A DNA stretch of 64,000 bases from assembly GCA_029224185.1 (NCBI GenBank), contig CM055191.1, forward strand, positions 17,587,260-17,651,259, in the 5' to 3' direction. The notes under the pieces are model-generated. The model saw only the letters and a list, made by a program, of their open reading frames with translations, did not search any database and had not been told where the DNA came from. Every line of letters begins with the position of its first letter. Position 1 is the stretch's first letter. The translations under genes were made by a program, and so were the position numbers. Shown here piece after piece: positions 12,546 through 28,511 of the stretch. Source of the stretch: Karalla daura (lineage: Eukaryota; Chordata; Actinopteri; Chaetodontiformes; Leiognathidae).

Positions 12546-15325
12546 CCACATGAACACGTGTGGGAATACTCTGGTTTCGTTTTTGTTACTCTCTATCCTA
12601 ACACTGCCAACGGCATCATTCACTCCTAACTCCTGGCCTGCCACGCTGTGTCCGAGTGTGCCTCTACAATCCCGGACGGGTCATTTCTCCCCACTGAGGT
12701 GCACTGATAGCGCTGCGATGGTGTGTTTGGTTTGTTTCATTTTCTTTGCAACCTGTCACCTCCAGCTTGGTCTAACAGCTCTGACGCTCTGGCCGTTGCG
12801 ACTTTTTCCATTGCGCTTCGCATTGTCTCACGCCTGTCTACTGCCAGGAAAGACCTCTCAATAAAGGTCAACGTATGTCAGTGGAGCATTTTAAATTTGC
12901 AACCTGCAACTTTTTCTGGGAGTGTGAATGACCACGTTCACTGAAGGGTCAGTCACCTTCAGTGTCAGATGTGACTCTGACCAGGCATGCTTTAATGATA
13001 AAATTAAAAGTCCAGGTTATTTTCTTATTTTCTTCTTATTTTCTTTTTTTTGCACATTTATAATCTCTATATGTGTTTCCAATGTAGATAAAGTGATCAA
13101 CATTTAGCAGATGTCCACTTACTTGAGTCATGTTTTGAAAAGGAAAAGAGGTTTCACTCCTCTTTCAAATGAAAAGTAGTTAAAAACCATGCTGAATATG
13201 TTGTAACAGTATTTAGATGTACGACTTTGTTCAGGGTGTCACATTTCTAGTGTCCTGAAGTCAGACCTCGTTCTTTACACAGGAAGGAACTAATGTGGCT
13301 TGCATGAAAGGAAGGAGGAGGTTTACTGCCACCTCACCTTTTCTGAATAAGTACTACTTACTGAGAATGTTTCTCCTGCTGCTTCCTATAAGACTGTGGA
13401 TACTACTTAAACAATTTGATGAAGGACGACATGAAATGGCCTGTCCCTCTTCGACTCCCGTCCCTCCTCGATGATGTATTCTACCCTAGGAGAGATTACA
13501 TCTGTTGTCAATTCCCTCTGAGTGTGAGAAGGTGAAAATTAGAACGAAATATGGCAAGAAAATAAATCTTGGCCTATTTATTCCACTGAATAAGAGGGTA
13601 ATCCTGTAACTTAGATGAGAGAGACGGAGAGAAATAAGGGATGCAGGCATGGGGGTTGGGTTGGGGGGGGCATGTATTTATTCAGTCTCATTGTGCATCT
13701 GTATTCTCCTAATGTTGCTCCTGTGGAATCACTTTTATTCAAATCCTAGACTCAGGAGACCCTCTCATGGAGGAGTAGCAGGGAGGGATGGATGCAGAGA
13801 TGGTGTGTGGATGGAGAGAGGTAGGGGGAGAAACGGCGAGGAGATGCTCATTTCAACTTTATCATTAATCGCTCAAGATGATGATTTGATTGCAAAGCAG
13901 TGATCTGGGTGCACGGTGGGGACGTGTGATTTGTGCATGGGTCCGCTCTGTTGAGGTGAACAGACAGACGAGCCTTCGTTATCACCGTGGATGGCTGCCG
14001 AGCGACTGGAGCCGGCTGCACCATGCTGTGTTTTACTCCACGAGGCCCGTTATATAGACAGAGATTTAAAAAAAAAAAGCACTGTTGAATGCACTTCAGA
14101 TCTCTCTCTCTCTCTCTCTCTCTATCTTTTTTTTTTAATCTCTCTCTTGAAACCTAAATGTAATCTTGTGTAAATAAGTAGAGTCGTAAGCACAGAGGTG
14201 CAATGGTGCCAAACACAAAAAGAAACGTCTTCGGGCTGTCACCGGAAGGAGACAATAGCTGCGTTTACCCTGCCAGCTGCATTTTAAAGACAGACGAGGG
14301 CTGGAAAGGACAAATCACATTTTACACACACACGCACACACACACACGTATACACTCTGAGTCGTCACCAGGCTTTGCATATTTTCCTCAGTTTCACCAA
14401 AAGATAGGACAAGATAGATTCCAAGGAGAAATTATTACTATATTATAAATAATTGTATTTTTTCACATTCACAGTCCACAAAAGTCCACACAAAATCGTC
14501 ACAGTAAATAATAAGTAATAAGATATAGAAATCAAAATAATCACATCATTCATAAATAGTAATATATTAGTAAAATGATAACACTTTGTCTCTTTTGTAA
14601 CTATTCAATGCTTAATGTCAGCTGACATGAAGTGCTTTAACTGATCCTCATGTATATTGCGCCCAGTCAAGCTGAGCCTTAGCTCATATATGAATATATA
14701 ACAGTTTATATAGATGTGTGTGACTAGGGGAAATATGTGATTAAAGGGGGTTTCAGTGCCATGTATGACTGCATACAATTATCAGAAAGTGGATTTGTTA
14801 TCAAAGATTTATTATCATTGACTTGATGCAGGAGCTTCAAGCACTGATGTGGTTCCAATCTCTCTCTGTCTCTCTCTCTCTCTGTCTCTGTCTCTGTCTC
14901 TAGCTGCCTCAACCGTTCCCATCCAGTGTCTGGACGACGTGGAGAAGAACAACAACCACGCCGCCCTGCGGGCGTCCGCGCTCCGGCCCCCCAGCGCCCC
15001 CCCCCTGCCCTCCTGCTCGGGCCGGCCGTGCCCCCCCACCGGCGCCCTGATGCCGGACAGCCTGCGGGAGGACTGCTGGTACAACGGGCCCTGGCCCTCG
15101 CAGAGCTGCTCCGGGGAGGCCCTGGTGGGGGCCTGCTCTGTGGTGCTGCCCCCCCCGCCCCTCAACCAGGCCTCCCTGGACGACAGCTCGCGCTCCTTCC
15201 CCAGCCCCCCCAAGCCCAGTGACGCCATGTTCTGGGAGGGACACTCGGCCGCCTCCACTTCCTCCTCCATGGGGAACTGTACGCCCAGGAGTCCCCCCAG
15301 CACTGAGTGGGCCAAGCCCTACTGA
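8846..15325 (+). CDS. azi2: AZI2/NAP1, TBK1-binding adaptor protein
   Basis: Cytoplasmic adaptor that binds TBK1 and IKK-epsilon and promotes type I interferon and NF-kB signalling. Seven coding exons join in phase: 8846-9064, 9744-9860, 10118-10217, 10875-11008, 11267-11331, 12344-12468 and 14904-15325. They give 393 residues against about 392 in human AZI2. The start at 8846 follows an acceptor (CCCCAG, 8805-8810), and its product begins MEPLAVDDDICILKHE, like the family N-terminus. The motif GDESVASHFALVTAYEDIKK, near residue 30, is a family hallmark. Residues ~45-210 are heptad-rich coiled coil. Residues ~212-253 (exon 6, MQQTYDALCREVTRFHSELK) match the TBK1-binding domain. The Pro/Ser-rich tail carries SFPSPPKPS, as in mammalian AZI2. 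The paralogue TBKBP1 is the main alternative, but the neighbouring cmc1 and eomes fit AZI2 synteny. A (TG)33 tract abuts the exon 4 acceptor and a (CA)32 tract follows the exon 6 donor. Confidence 0.93.
10804..10869. repeat. (TG)33 microsatellite abutting a splice acceptor
   Basis: Uninterrupted TG run that ends five bases before azi2 exon 4 (acceptor GCAG at 10871-10874). It takes the place of the normal polypyrimidine tract. Confidence 0.97.
12481..12544. repeat. (CA)32 microsatellite after a splice donor
   Basis: Uninterrupted CA run starting 13 bases downstream of the end of azi2 exon 6 (12468). Confidence 0.97.
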
Positions 15326-15456
15326 GAGATTAGATGATGATGATATCCGCCTGTGTAATTTGGAGTGAGTGACCTGACTGTCTGACCCTGCCACATAGCT
15401 ACCGCCTAACCTGCCTTAAGTTGAGAAGAGCGCTCCTCCCTTCCCTCCGGGCCTTG

Positions 15457-15517
15457 CCAGACCAGACCGGACCGGACCGGACCGGACCGGACCAGACCAC
15501 ACCACACCACACCAGAC
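15457..15517 (+). repeat. GGACC pentamer repeat in azi2 3' UTR
   Basis: About five tandem ACCGG units flanked by ACCAG and ACCAC variants, 130 bases after the azi2 stop codon. It lies in the presumed 3' UTR, so it would be transcribed. Confidence 0.85.
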
Positions 15518-16257
15518 CTGCTGGTTGAGAGAAGTGACTGAGGCCAGAGGAGGCCTTTTTTCTTTTTTTTCCCCCGAGGTGAGGACTGTCATCTCTGCAC
15601 ACCGCATCGGTGAACTTATCAGACTTTGCAGCAGGAGAGTTAGCGAGAGACCCTGAGCAGGAGGAAGCAGTGCATGCACACGCAGAAGTGTGCGTGCACA
15701 GCCACAGTAGAGCGTGCCTGCGCGTGCAGGTCAGTGTGTGGGCACCTTTGGCCTGCCTGCATCTGTATCTCGGCATAATGAATCAAATAGGGCTCGAGGG
15801 GCCTTTCTCCACTCCCTGTGGCCAGCGATCGCCAGGGGCACAGCCTAGCAGTAGAATTTGTAAACCTGTACTCTCTCCAATGCAAGTCTTTTTACATTTG
15901 ATCGCTGTAAAGTGCACAAGGTATGTAATCCCATGTATGTCTCATGATGGTGCGAAGGAGATTTCCCGGGATGAGGGACTGATGTGGTATTTGTACTGTG
16001 ATGGAGACAGATGAACAGTAACTGTAGGATAATCTTGATGTTTTTTGTTTTTTTTTTGTTCCAAATTTAAACAGCTACCAAATGAAATCCTTGACATCTT
16101 TTTCTTCTCTGTCAAGTTTTTATTTTCGCTCAGATGGATCAGAATCAACATAGGCTGTCAATCTACCCGTGTTGACTTACTCTCCTTGTGAGGATGAAGT
16201 TATTTAGATTTGGAGTTGGAAGTAATGGAAAAAAGTTACTCTTTTTTTATTTTGTGA

Positions 16258-16263
16258 AATAAA
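16258..16263 (+). terminator. azi2: Candidate proximal poly(A) signal of azi2
   Basis: AATAAA about 930 bases after the stop codon. Another AATAAA at 17710-17715 would give a 2.4-kb 3' UTR ending close to the opposing cmc1 end. Confidence 0.45.
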
Positions 16264-17709
16264 GCACTCCACCCTCAACGACACCACTAAGGTTCAACTG
16301 TTAATGAGTTCACAGATCTTCCACAGCTCACACAAGCCTCCTGGAACCTGCCTGTTAGCACATATCCAGTTCTCTTAGAGCGGCCGTTGTGTTGCTTTCT
16401 CTCGCAGCTGCAGAGGGACACACAGGTGTAAAGCTGTGCTTAGCTGAACTTTTTTTCCTGAAGGACAGCATCGCGGGGAGTCGCGGAACATCCAATTAAG
16501 GTTTCATGCACTTCCTTGTCTTTAAGACCCAAGGGGGTCGGTGACGATTTCAGTTACGAAAGCTGTACCTAAACTCCGTATTGTGCTGTTGTTAATCTTT
16601 GATACACTTGTTTTGCAGTATGATGTAATTTGTGAAGAGGAACGTATCTCTTTGATTCCTTTTTTTGAGTCAGACAAGTCTGAAAACATAAAAGATGTAC
16701 AAAGGAAATTCACATTATGAGTATGAGGAAACAAGATCTATACAGAGGGCAGAATGTGCATACGTGTATAAATGTATATGATGGGCTTCAGTGCTCTGCC
16801 AGTCGCAGTTTTGCACTCCAAACCACTGTTTTTTTTGTTTTTTGTTTTTTTTCTCTGCCACCCCAAAGACTTCTGATGTGTTTAAGAGTTGTCTGCGATG
16901 GTGGCATGGCAGTAAGTATGTCAACCTGATGAAATGTGAGCCAAGACTCGAAAATGGGTGCACAAAGCACAAAGGCTGTTGAATAGACTTTGTTCCTCCA
17001 TTTTTCTTCACTCCATTTCATTTCCACTGTGGTCTTTTTCTTGATTTGAAAGAAATGTTATTTTACAGCGGTAGTTTCATACTTCTGTAAATTATTTGCA
17101 AACCAAAATGCAATGTACAGTAGATATGGATTATATTTTAGATTTACTGCACTCCAGACTGTTTGTAAATATGATCAATTAAATGAAGGAAAGTGAGCGT
17201 GTGAGCTTGCCCTGTCTTTGTTTTAGTTTAAGGAAAAAAAAAAACCCTGCCGTCCATCTCCACAACTCTACTACTGAGACATTTTGGACAGTCGAAGTTT
17301 CAGGTTTGAACAGTTTGAGCCATGGAGCTGTGGTCAAAGGTTTTTCACCAAAACAGCTCTAGTCCTGGTTTGGAACCAGTTCAACTTGCTAACCAGGAGG
17401 AGGAGGCAATTGTTTTTCCCATCACCCGCGAGCCAATGTCAATGAGGACAGAGTCTAGAACACCAAAATGTGGATATCCTTGATGCTGTCTGTTGCCGTT
17501 TGGACTCCTGTCCTTATTGTGGTCCACCAAAGTCTTTCTTAAGGAGGAAGCCATGTCAAGAAAACTTTGAATATTACCCAGCCTGAACAGGCCACCTCTG
17601 AATTGATAGAGGAAGCACAATGAAGGCATGGCAGTTCATTAGTTTATCTACATATAATTGGGTTAAACTGTGAGTCTTTCAGTTGGACTGATGAGTTGCC
17701 ATGTTGTAG

Positions 17710-17715
17710 AATAAA
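17710..17715 (+). terminator. azi2: Candidate distal poly(A) signal of azi2
   Basis: AATAAA on the plus strand, facing the minus-strand AATAAA of cmc1 at 17938-17943. The two convergent genes would then end within about 230 bases of each other. Confidence 0.35.
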
Positions 17716-17937
17716 ACAAGAGAACTTCAAAGCTGCATTCATTTCAAATTACACATATTTGATAGTTTCCATCCAAACCTTAGACAATATGTATATGTAT
17801 GTCTATATGTGAAATGCATTATTCACACCAGTTTATTTCTTTATATTTAATCATTTTTCATGTTATTTCACATCTTGAGCAAATACATCATAAAAAATAT
17901 TAACCAATTTCCACTTCACTGTTATGTGCACAATTAT

Positions 17938-17943
17938 TTTATT
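17938..17943 (-). terminator. cmc1: Candidate poly(A) signal of cmc1
   Basis: TTTATT on the plus strand (AATAAA on the minus strand), about 425 bases beyond the cmc1 stop. A second copy is at 17832-17837. Confidence 0.45.
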
Positions 17944-18366
17944 TACAATGTTACATTTTCATTGCATTTCACAAAATCAAACAGTTTATGAGCACATGTG
18001 CTGCACATATAATACAAACTGCAAAAGGGTGGGAGAAACATAGTGAGCATTTCCCCAGTGCTACACACAAATGGAGACACAGGGGAAGCAGACCAACACC
18101 TGCTCAGACATTTCAATATTTTCTACAATGCCATGTAAATGCTGTTTCAATCAAGAAAGGAAAATTGTTCAGACCATGTGATGAATAGTGTAAAATCGCC
18201 ATTCTTTTGATTACATGCCACTTTTGCAAACCCAAGCCATTTCAGCCATCATTGCCATAGAGTTATTTTTGAGTCATAAACCCAACCAGATGAGGGCATA
18301 TCCTGGGTTTGGCTCCACATCTTCACCTCCTAAGGAGCCAAGTTGTTGGACTATCATATCATTCAT

Positions 18367-22601
<4,235 letters not shown>

Positions 22602-22690
22602 TGCAGCGACGTTTACCACAACATTACAAAACTAGACCAATGTGACCTCGCTCGGCTCCACTTGATAGTACTTCCGCTGACGTCACTTGA
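22602..22690 (-). promoter_or_regulatory. cmc1: cmc1 proximal promoter with CRE and ETS motifs
   Basis: Immediately upstream of the cmc1 start (minus strand) is a perfect palindromic cAMP-response element TGACGTCA (22678-22685). It touches an ETS/NRF2-type site, ACTTCCGC (22670-22677; GCGGAAGT on the other strand). Adjacent ETS and CRE/ATF sites are typical of TATA-less promoters of nuclear genes for respiratory-chain proteins. The transcription start presumably lies between them and the ATG. Confidence 0.55.
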
Positions 22691-22699
22691 TGACGCCTG

Positions 22700-25380
22700 A
22701 AACTACATGTCCCAGGAAGCTGCACGGACTGATACGGTCCATCGATTATTTTACCCCCTTTTATTTCACCCCTCTTACGGCGTATGGTCTACATTAGTCT
22801 CTAGTAATGTCCACTCTACATTACATTGTTACATGGAAGTTAACATACTTCTATTACACATAAATTCAAGCTGGGAATACATCCTGGACTGGACAGTCCA
22901 TCACAGCACATACATTTACACACACAGACCATTTAGCCTGTCACTCACACCTAGGAAGACTATAATGTGGCAAGAATTTAAAGTGGTCTATTACCTGTTT
23001 CTTTCTGTTGCTGTCTGTTTGTTATTTGGGGTATTTTTTCTTTTGTCTAGTCCGGAGTAAGCTGGTAGTGGGCATAAAAGAGATGGGTAATGCCCTTGGG
23101 ATGGGCTAGTTTTCTTTTTCTTTTGTGTTCTTTATTTCTGTTTACACACCATTTTCCATTTCTACCAGTACATGGTTGAAAATCTCAATATGGCAGATCA
23201 GAGTAGGCCTCAGGTGTGGTGTGGTGAATTGAGTGTACTAAGTCAGATACGTGTGTTGTTTTACTAATGTGTTTTAAACCTTTTGAAGTGCACCAGAGTG
23301 GTTTCATTGGTACTTTCCCCTGCCTGGATTTTGTTCATTAAGTTTTAACCTGTGGATGTTCAGTGGGTTCAAATTGTCACCTGGAGCCTTATTTCCATTA
23401 CAATCTTTGAAATAACTTCTCTAATTTCAAACTAATGTAACTTCTCACTTTGTTGTTGGCTTTGTAAAAGTTGAATTAGCAAGGAGCGTTTGTATATTGT
23501 AAGTACTTGTATATGTTAATCCACTCCTGTGGTTTTTGCAATGTAACACAACAATCAAATGTGGTGTGAAATGTTCGTCAAGAGGGAATTTGGCTTCAGG
23601 AAAGAAATTTGTTTTTCAGTAATATAAATTAGGTTATTGGAGCAATCTTGTGTTTTTATATTATTTGGTTATTTGGTTTAGTTAGCGATTCACGCACGAT
23701 AACTATCACTGCATATCAGGTATTGAGAACTGTATAGTGCGTATGTGAATCTGAAGCAACTTCCATAGGAGAAAACATTAAAAAATAAACATTCAAGCTC
23801 CATCACAAAAGAAAGCATACTGCACAATCCAAGACGCACATTCTTCACTGCAAGGGTGCCAAGGGAGTGAGACTACTCACTAGCGCAGAGTTTGAGCTTA
23901 AATGGTGAGAAACTAGCAGGAGTCAATGGTAAGGAAAAGGAAGAATCACTGAATGAATATCTTAGCAATCACTTTGTTTGCAATTCAATTTGTGGAGAAA
24001 TGGAGCATAGCATTTGGACAAACATCAGCCCAGAAAGACAGTGGTGAAAAAATGGTGAAAAAGCTCCGCTGAAAGTGTGCCAACATCCAACCACAATGCA
24101 TCTGAGCATGCACCACAGACTGCACGTTGAGCACAATGAGCCTGACCACAGTCAGTGTGGCGGACTGGCTGTCTGGATCCCATGCAAAGAGTCCCCACCT
24201 GTTCAGTCAAAGCGACAGGTAGACAGCACACTCACACATACGCAGACACATATGCAGACACATTTAGGCAAAAGACAATCTTCACACGTACAGTTAGGCT
24301 ACAGTAAGAAAAAGGCGTAAGCTACCCACCTCCACTTCTAAACCACACATGCACACTGCGCCCGTCTTCTCAATTCACACACTCACCCACACACACACAC
24401 ACACCACTAGCAGAGGGGATATAGTGAACCTCTTGCCTCTCTGCCTGACATTCTCACGCCTCTTTGACCTAGCAATGCTAAAGCTGCCACTTTCATTTGA
24501 GGAGGAGCGCGTTCATTTCATCAAAAAATCAAAGGCTGACAAAGAAACAAAAACAATCATTTATATGACTAGATAAACCCCAGAGACCACAGGCCATCAC
24601 CTGTACGTGTTTTTGTTCGTTTTTTGTTTTGTTTTTTTCTCGACTTTTCACCTGCAGGCAGACGGGCACAAACGGCTCCAAACCCTACCAAACACCTCCC
24701 AGACAGTACACACACTCTGTTTTCATCACTTCCAACACCAGGTGTGCATCTGAAGATTTTAATAACTGTCCAAAGCTGCCACACTGGCCAAATTTTATAA
24801 CAGGGCCAAGTGGAGCTCATGCAAATGATTGCACAACTACTGAATCAAATCTTAGTCTGACAATATTTGAGTCTGGAGTGCAAAGCAAAATGTGACATTC
24901 ATTGGACTTTTTAGTCTGCAGGTAAAGCATCATAAGTCTAATCCAAATCTATGTTTCTTTCTATTGAATGTGATTAATTTCAGGGCTCAGCTTGTCCCCA
25001 AAGAAAAGAAACCTTGTCTCTTTCTTTGTGATCCCTTTTCCTGTAGTTTTCACATAAATGTCACATACAGTCCAACTACTCATACAACAAAGCAACTGAG
25101 CTTAGTTTTGTTAATCAAAATGCATTTACTTTTGACTGTGTGTCATGAAATATCAGGAAAGGGGAGTAATCCTATATTAAGTGTTTGTGGAAGAGAGCAA
25201 GCGAGCAAACATTGTGCCCAGTTGGCTCTATAGTGGAAACTGCTTGCTACCCCAGGTAGCGTGCTGGCTGATATGGCAGGGGCATGGGCTCCCAACACTG
25301 ATCCAATATTACCCAAGCAGCAGGGCCCCCTGAACCTGGCAGAAGGAGGTTAGCAAAGTTAAACCCTCTTACTACATGCC
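22700..25380. other. Gene-free interval upstream of cmc1
   Basis: I see no supported gene. The interval holds a partial dispersed-repeat copy near 22868-22925 (CCTGGACTGGACAGTCCATC) and a short CA run near 24390. The rest is AT-rich unique-looking sequence. Confidence 0.45.
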
Positions 25381-25443
25381 TCACTGCTCAGGGCCAACCA
25401 GCAGCTCCTCCAACTGTTCATCAGCGACCACAAAACAAGGCCC
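25381..25443 (-). other. Coding-like terminal-exon candidate, unknown gene
   Basis: On the minus strand a CTGACAG acceptor (25444-25446 and beyond) is followed by 20 open codons, ending FVVADEQLEELLVGPEQ and TGA at 25381-25383. I do not recognise the peptide. It belongs to a cluster of minus-strand coding-like pieces between here and 26737, but I could not join it to them with a consistent phase. It may be chance. Confidence 0.2.
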
Positions 25444-25756
25444 CTGTCAGAGAATGTTAAAGGGTCAATGATATGGACACCTCTAGCACTTTGTATGTTT
25501 CTGGAAATTGTATGAAATATTTATATTATTTGCCTATGTACTGTAATGTAGAATCCACAAAAGTACTGTTAAACAAGGACAATATATTGCACAAGGATTT
25601 ATTTGCAACAAGTACAAGAACAGAGTTGAGCTTGTTCCATAGAGTACAGTGTAAACAATCAGTTCATCATTAAAAAGAAATCTGTGATCCCCCTCTCTGC
25701 TGTGCACAGCGAGGAGGGGGTGAGCTCTGATTTCCGTGTCCACTGTGGTGCCCCAG

Positions 25757-25983
25757 TCATCGCTCCTCTGTATCTGAGTCTTCCAAGACGTCGTACGGCC
25801 GGCAGATGGGATGTGGAGACGGTATTCTAGAGAGTGTTTAAGGCCAAACCACAGGGAGCCCCTTCAGGGTCGATGGAGAGCAGATAATCCAACGGCTCGG
25901 GTGAGGGGATTACAAACCTACAGGCAGACCTCTGCTGTTGAGTCCTGCTGAGGGGCACCTTCCGCAGGTCACTCCTCTCAAAA
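25757..25983 (-). CDS. Candidate last two exons of an unrecognised minus-strand gene
   Basis: Two exons join across a 91-bp intron. 25983-25918 follows acceptor CACTGCCAG, reads FERSDLRKVPLSRTQQQRSA and ends at donor TGTAG|GTTTGT. 25826-25757 follows acceptor CACTCTCTAG, reads IPSPHPICRPYDVLEDSDTE and ends at TGA 25757-25759. Phase is consistent (2 nt + 1 nt), and the acidic C-terminus looks protein-like. A minus-strand AATAAA (TTTATT, 25598-25603) lies about 155 bases downstream. I could not find upstream exons with matching phase. The competing reading is the unspliced 147-codon open frame 26270-25827, which runs through the same intron. No function can be assigned; it may be a real lineage gene, a decayed gene or chance. 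Confidence 0.3.
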
Positions 25984-26452
25984 CTGGCAGTGAGTATCAA
26001 CGTTATCAACTGCCTATCTTGGGCTATATTGCCATTAGAGTGAATCACACCTTGTTGGCTGCAGCCTTCCTCCTTGATGGCTTTGGGTACTGATTTTTTT
26101 TTACACTGGCCTGTCAGCATTCTGTTTATCAATGGATGCTTGTGTGAGATGAGTGTTTGCAAACATGGACTTTTCATGCTTTTTCTAGATTCAGGGTGAG
26201 GAATCTGCTCATACAACTTAACTGTATCTGCAGCCCTTATGTGTCGAAGAATAACACATTCATTAAACAATCTAGTAAACTAGATATACAAATAATAATA
26301 GCAAAGGCAATACGAGCTAGTACACATCCTACTTCGCTACCTTCCATAAAAGTTATATCACGAAATTCAAATGAGCCAGAAAGCCTTTTTGCTTAAACTG
26401 GCTCCGGTTGTGTTGGCACCACCCAGGCAATGTCAGGATGCATTTCCTCTCA

Positions 26453-26737
26453 AGCAAGTGAAGGGGTCTGCCACTGTGCCACAATCTGCACCCGCTTCTC
26501 AGGCAGGCTAAACCCTTTGACACCACAGTTTTTAATTAAAATTACATTAGGAGTAATCAGCCGTAAGAGTTGGGGATGGAGGTCAGAGGGGTCGAGGGAG
26601 GGGTAGGTGAGCTGTTGTGCAGTTTGTATGGATGATGGATGTGGAGAGTTTAACCTTAAATCGGCGATGTATGCTGCCAGGTCAAGTACGATGTTGCTGT
26701 TGTCATGCCTGGGAAGCTCACGATTCTGTTGAGGTCT
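26453..26737 (-). other. Open 95-codon minus-strand segment, unknown
   Basis: After an AATTCAG acceptor-like site, 95 codons stay open to a TGA at 26450-26452. Pieces read NIVLDLAAYIADLRL and LPEKRVQIVAQWQTPSLA. After the TGA the same frame stays open for about 18 more codons. There is no ATG. It could be a coding exon, an exon of a decayed gene or a conserved non-coding element. I do not recognise a family. Confidence 0.2.
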
Positions 26738-28085
26738 CTGAATTTAAATAAAACAGTGACCATACAGTGATCAAATGGCAATGGCTGCTCTCATCAGAGA
26801 GAAGTTTTGTGATAATGACTAAAGATGCAATTCATTGCTGAGCATGAATGCAGTATAAAGCCTCCACCAGTTACACCATAACCACCTCTCTGTTTTGACA
26901 TGCTCAATAATGATTCAAATGAAAAAAATCTGTATGTGAAATTAATTTGTTGAAAGGCTTTTTTTTTCTCAAAAGCGGCACATCTGGCTTTCTCACTGCA
27001 TCTGTAAAGAGGAAGGACCCCATGTTAATATGACTTCCTTCTTCCCAGAAACAGGAGAGGACTGAAGAGAGAAGGGTACAAAGACCCTTTTCGTTCTCGC
27101 CTGAGGGGCTCTTGCCAAGATAATTATAAGCTTTATGAGGTACACAGCAAAAAGTGGAAGAAACCCACCAAAAGAATGGAGAGACCGTCGAAGAAAATTA
27201 CTTTTCCCCTCTGCCTTTGCTTTATGCCCGCTTTAACAAGAGATGAGACAGCAATGGATGGAGGAGGCCTTCTTCAGGAGGCATCCTGGGGCTTTCGCAG
27301 CGAGGCGAAGGGGAATGAGGGAGCGCATTCAGCCCTTCTTCTGTTTCCCATTCATTAAGAAAGCAAACCTTTGACCACCCTACAATGACCGGCGCTTTCC
27401 TCATTACATGGCCCACCTTGATGAAAAGAAGAAGAGGACAGAGGCAAGGACAACAAGGAGAGCAGAAATGAAGACCACACCATTTGAATAGGAGTTTTGG
27501 TATCGGACCCACTAGTGCTAAACAACACTGGAGAGAACATCTTGTCTTTTGATCAAGTTTTCTCTCCATCCCTCTCCCCTTTTCAGCCTTTTTTCTAGCA
27601 TATGATCCTCTTTAGGCTTCTGTGCCCACATTGCCCACACTGCACTGAGTGTCTGAATGCGCTTAATTATCTAAAAGGAAAAGTTTGTACCTGTTGAAAA
27701 GCTATCCTTGGTTTCTTGGCTTGTTAATGCAGACAAAAAACAGCCATAGCGGATGGTCAGGAGACACCACATGCTGCGGGAGCCTTTCAGACATGTCCTA
27801 ATAAGAATGCAGTGGTGAGAGCTCCTCTGAATGCACACAGGAGAGGAAGATGGGGAGAAAGGAGAGAAGAAAAGAAAGGGGAAAAAAACATCTTTTACCT
27901 CTCCATCTATAATTACTCCAAATGAAGAATAGGCTGAAGAAATGGCTTGGGAGACTTTCCATTATGACAGGGGAAAAAACCCATCAACTACAGAAGGCAA
28001 ATCACAGGATCGATAGTTTTTTAATGGATGAAAGAAGTTTTTATAACATCAAAACTAACAGCATAAGTGCATCATTGTGTGTGTT

Positions 28086-28090
<5 letters not shown>

Positions 28091-28160
<70 letters not shown>
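28091..28160. repeat. Imperfect (TG)n microsatellite
   Basis: TG run with a few CG interruptions in the cmc1-eomes interval. Confidence 0.95.
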
Positions 28161-28163
<3 letters not shown>

Positions 28164-28452
28164 ATGTGTAATCTCAAGTAAAAACCACACTGACTTTTAA
28201 ATGTACAAAAGCTCTCTTGGTGCAATCACCTTTATGTCTTCACTCATCAGTCCTGCAGTCAGTGTGCTTCAGCATAGTCATGCTATACATGTCTGCACTT
28301 CATTCATGCAAAGCTTATACATCTTTATGCTCCTGTTTGTGTTCTTGATCAAATAAGGGAAGGGGAAGGGTAACGGCATGGCCATCTTTCTCTGTACCAG
28401 CAATGGAAAGAGATGTTCCTGGCTGCTGGGCTCACAAATTTGTCTGTGTGTG

Positions 28453-28454
<2 letters not shown>

Positions 28455-28510
<56 letters not shown>
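28455..28510. repeat. (TG)28 microsatellite
   Basis: Uninterrupted TG run flanked on both sides by GCATG, about 300 bases before the DNA transposon. Confidence 0.95.

Positions 28511-28511
<1 letters not shown>

Noticed and set aside
8846..15325. TBKBP1 as identity of the TBK1 adaptor
   Set aside because: The N-terminal DDICIL..H and SFPSPPKPS motifs and the length of 393 fit AZI2, and synteny with cmc1/eomes supports it.
14815..15394. Long minus-strand and alternate-frame ORFs of 98-166 codons
   Set aside because: These are shadows of the GC-rich last azi2 exon, whose plus-strand frame matches AZI2.
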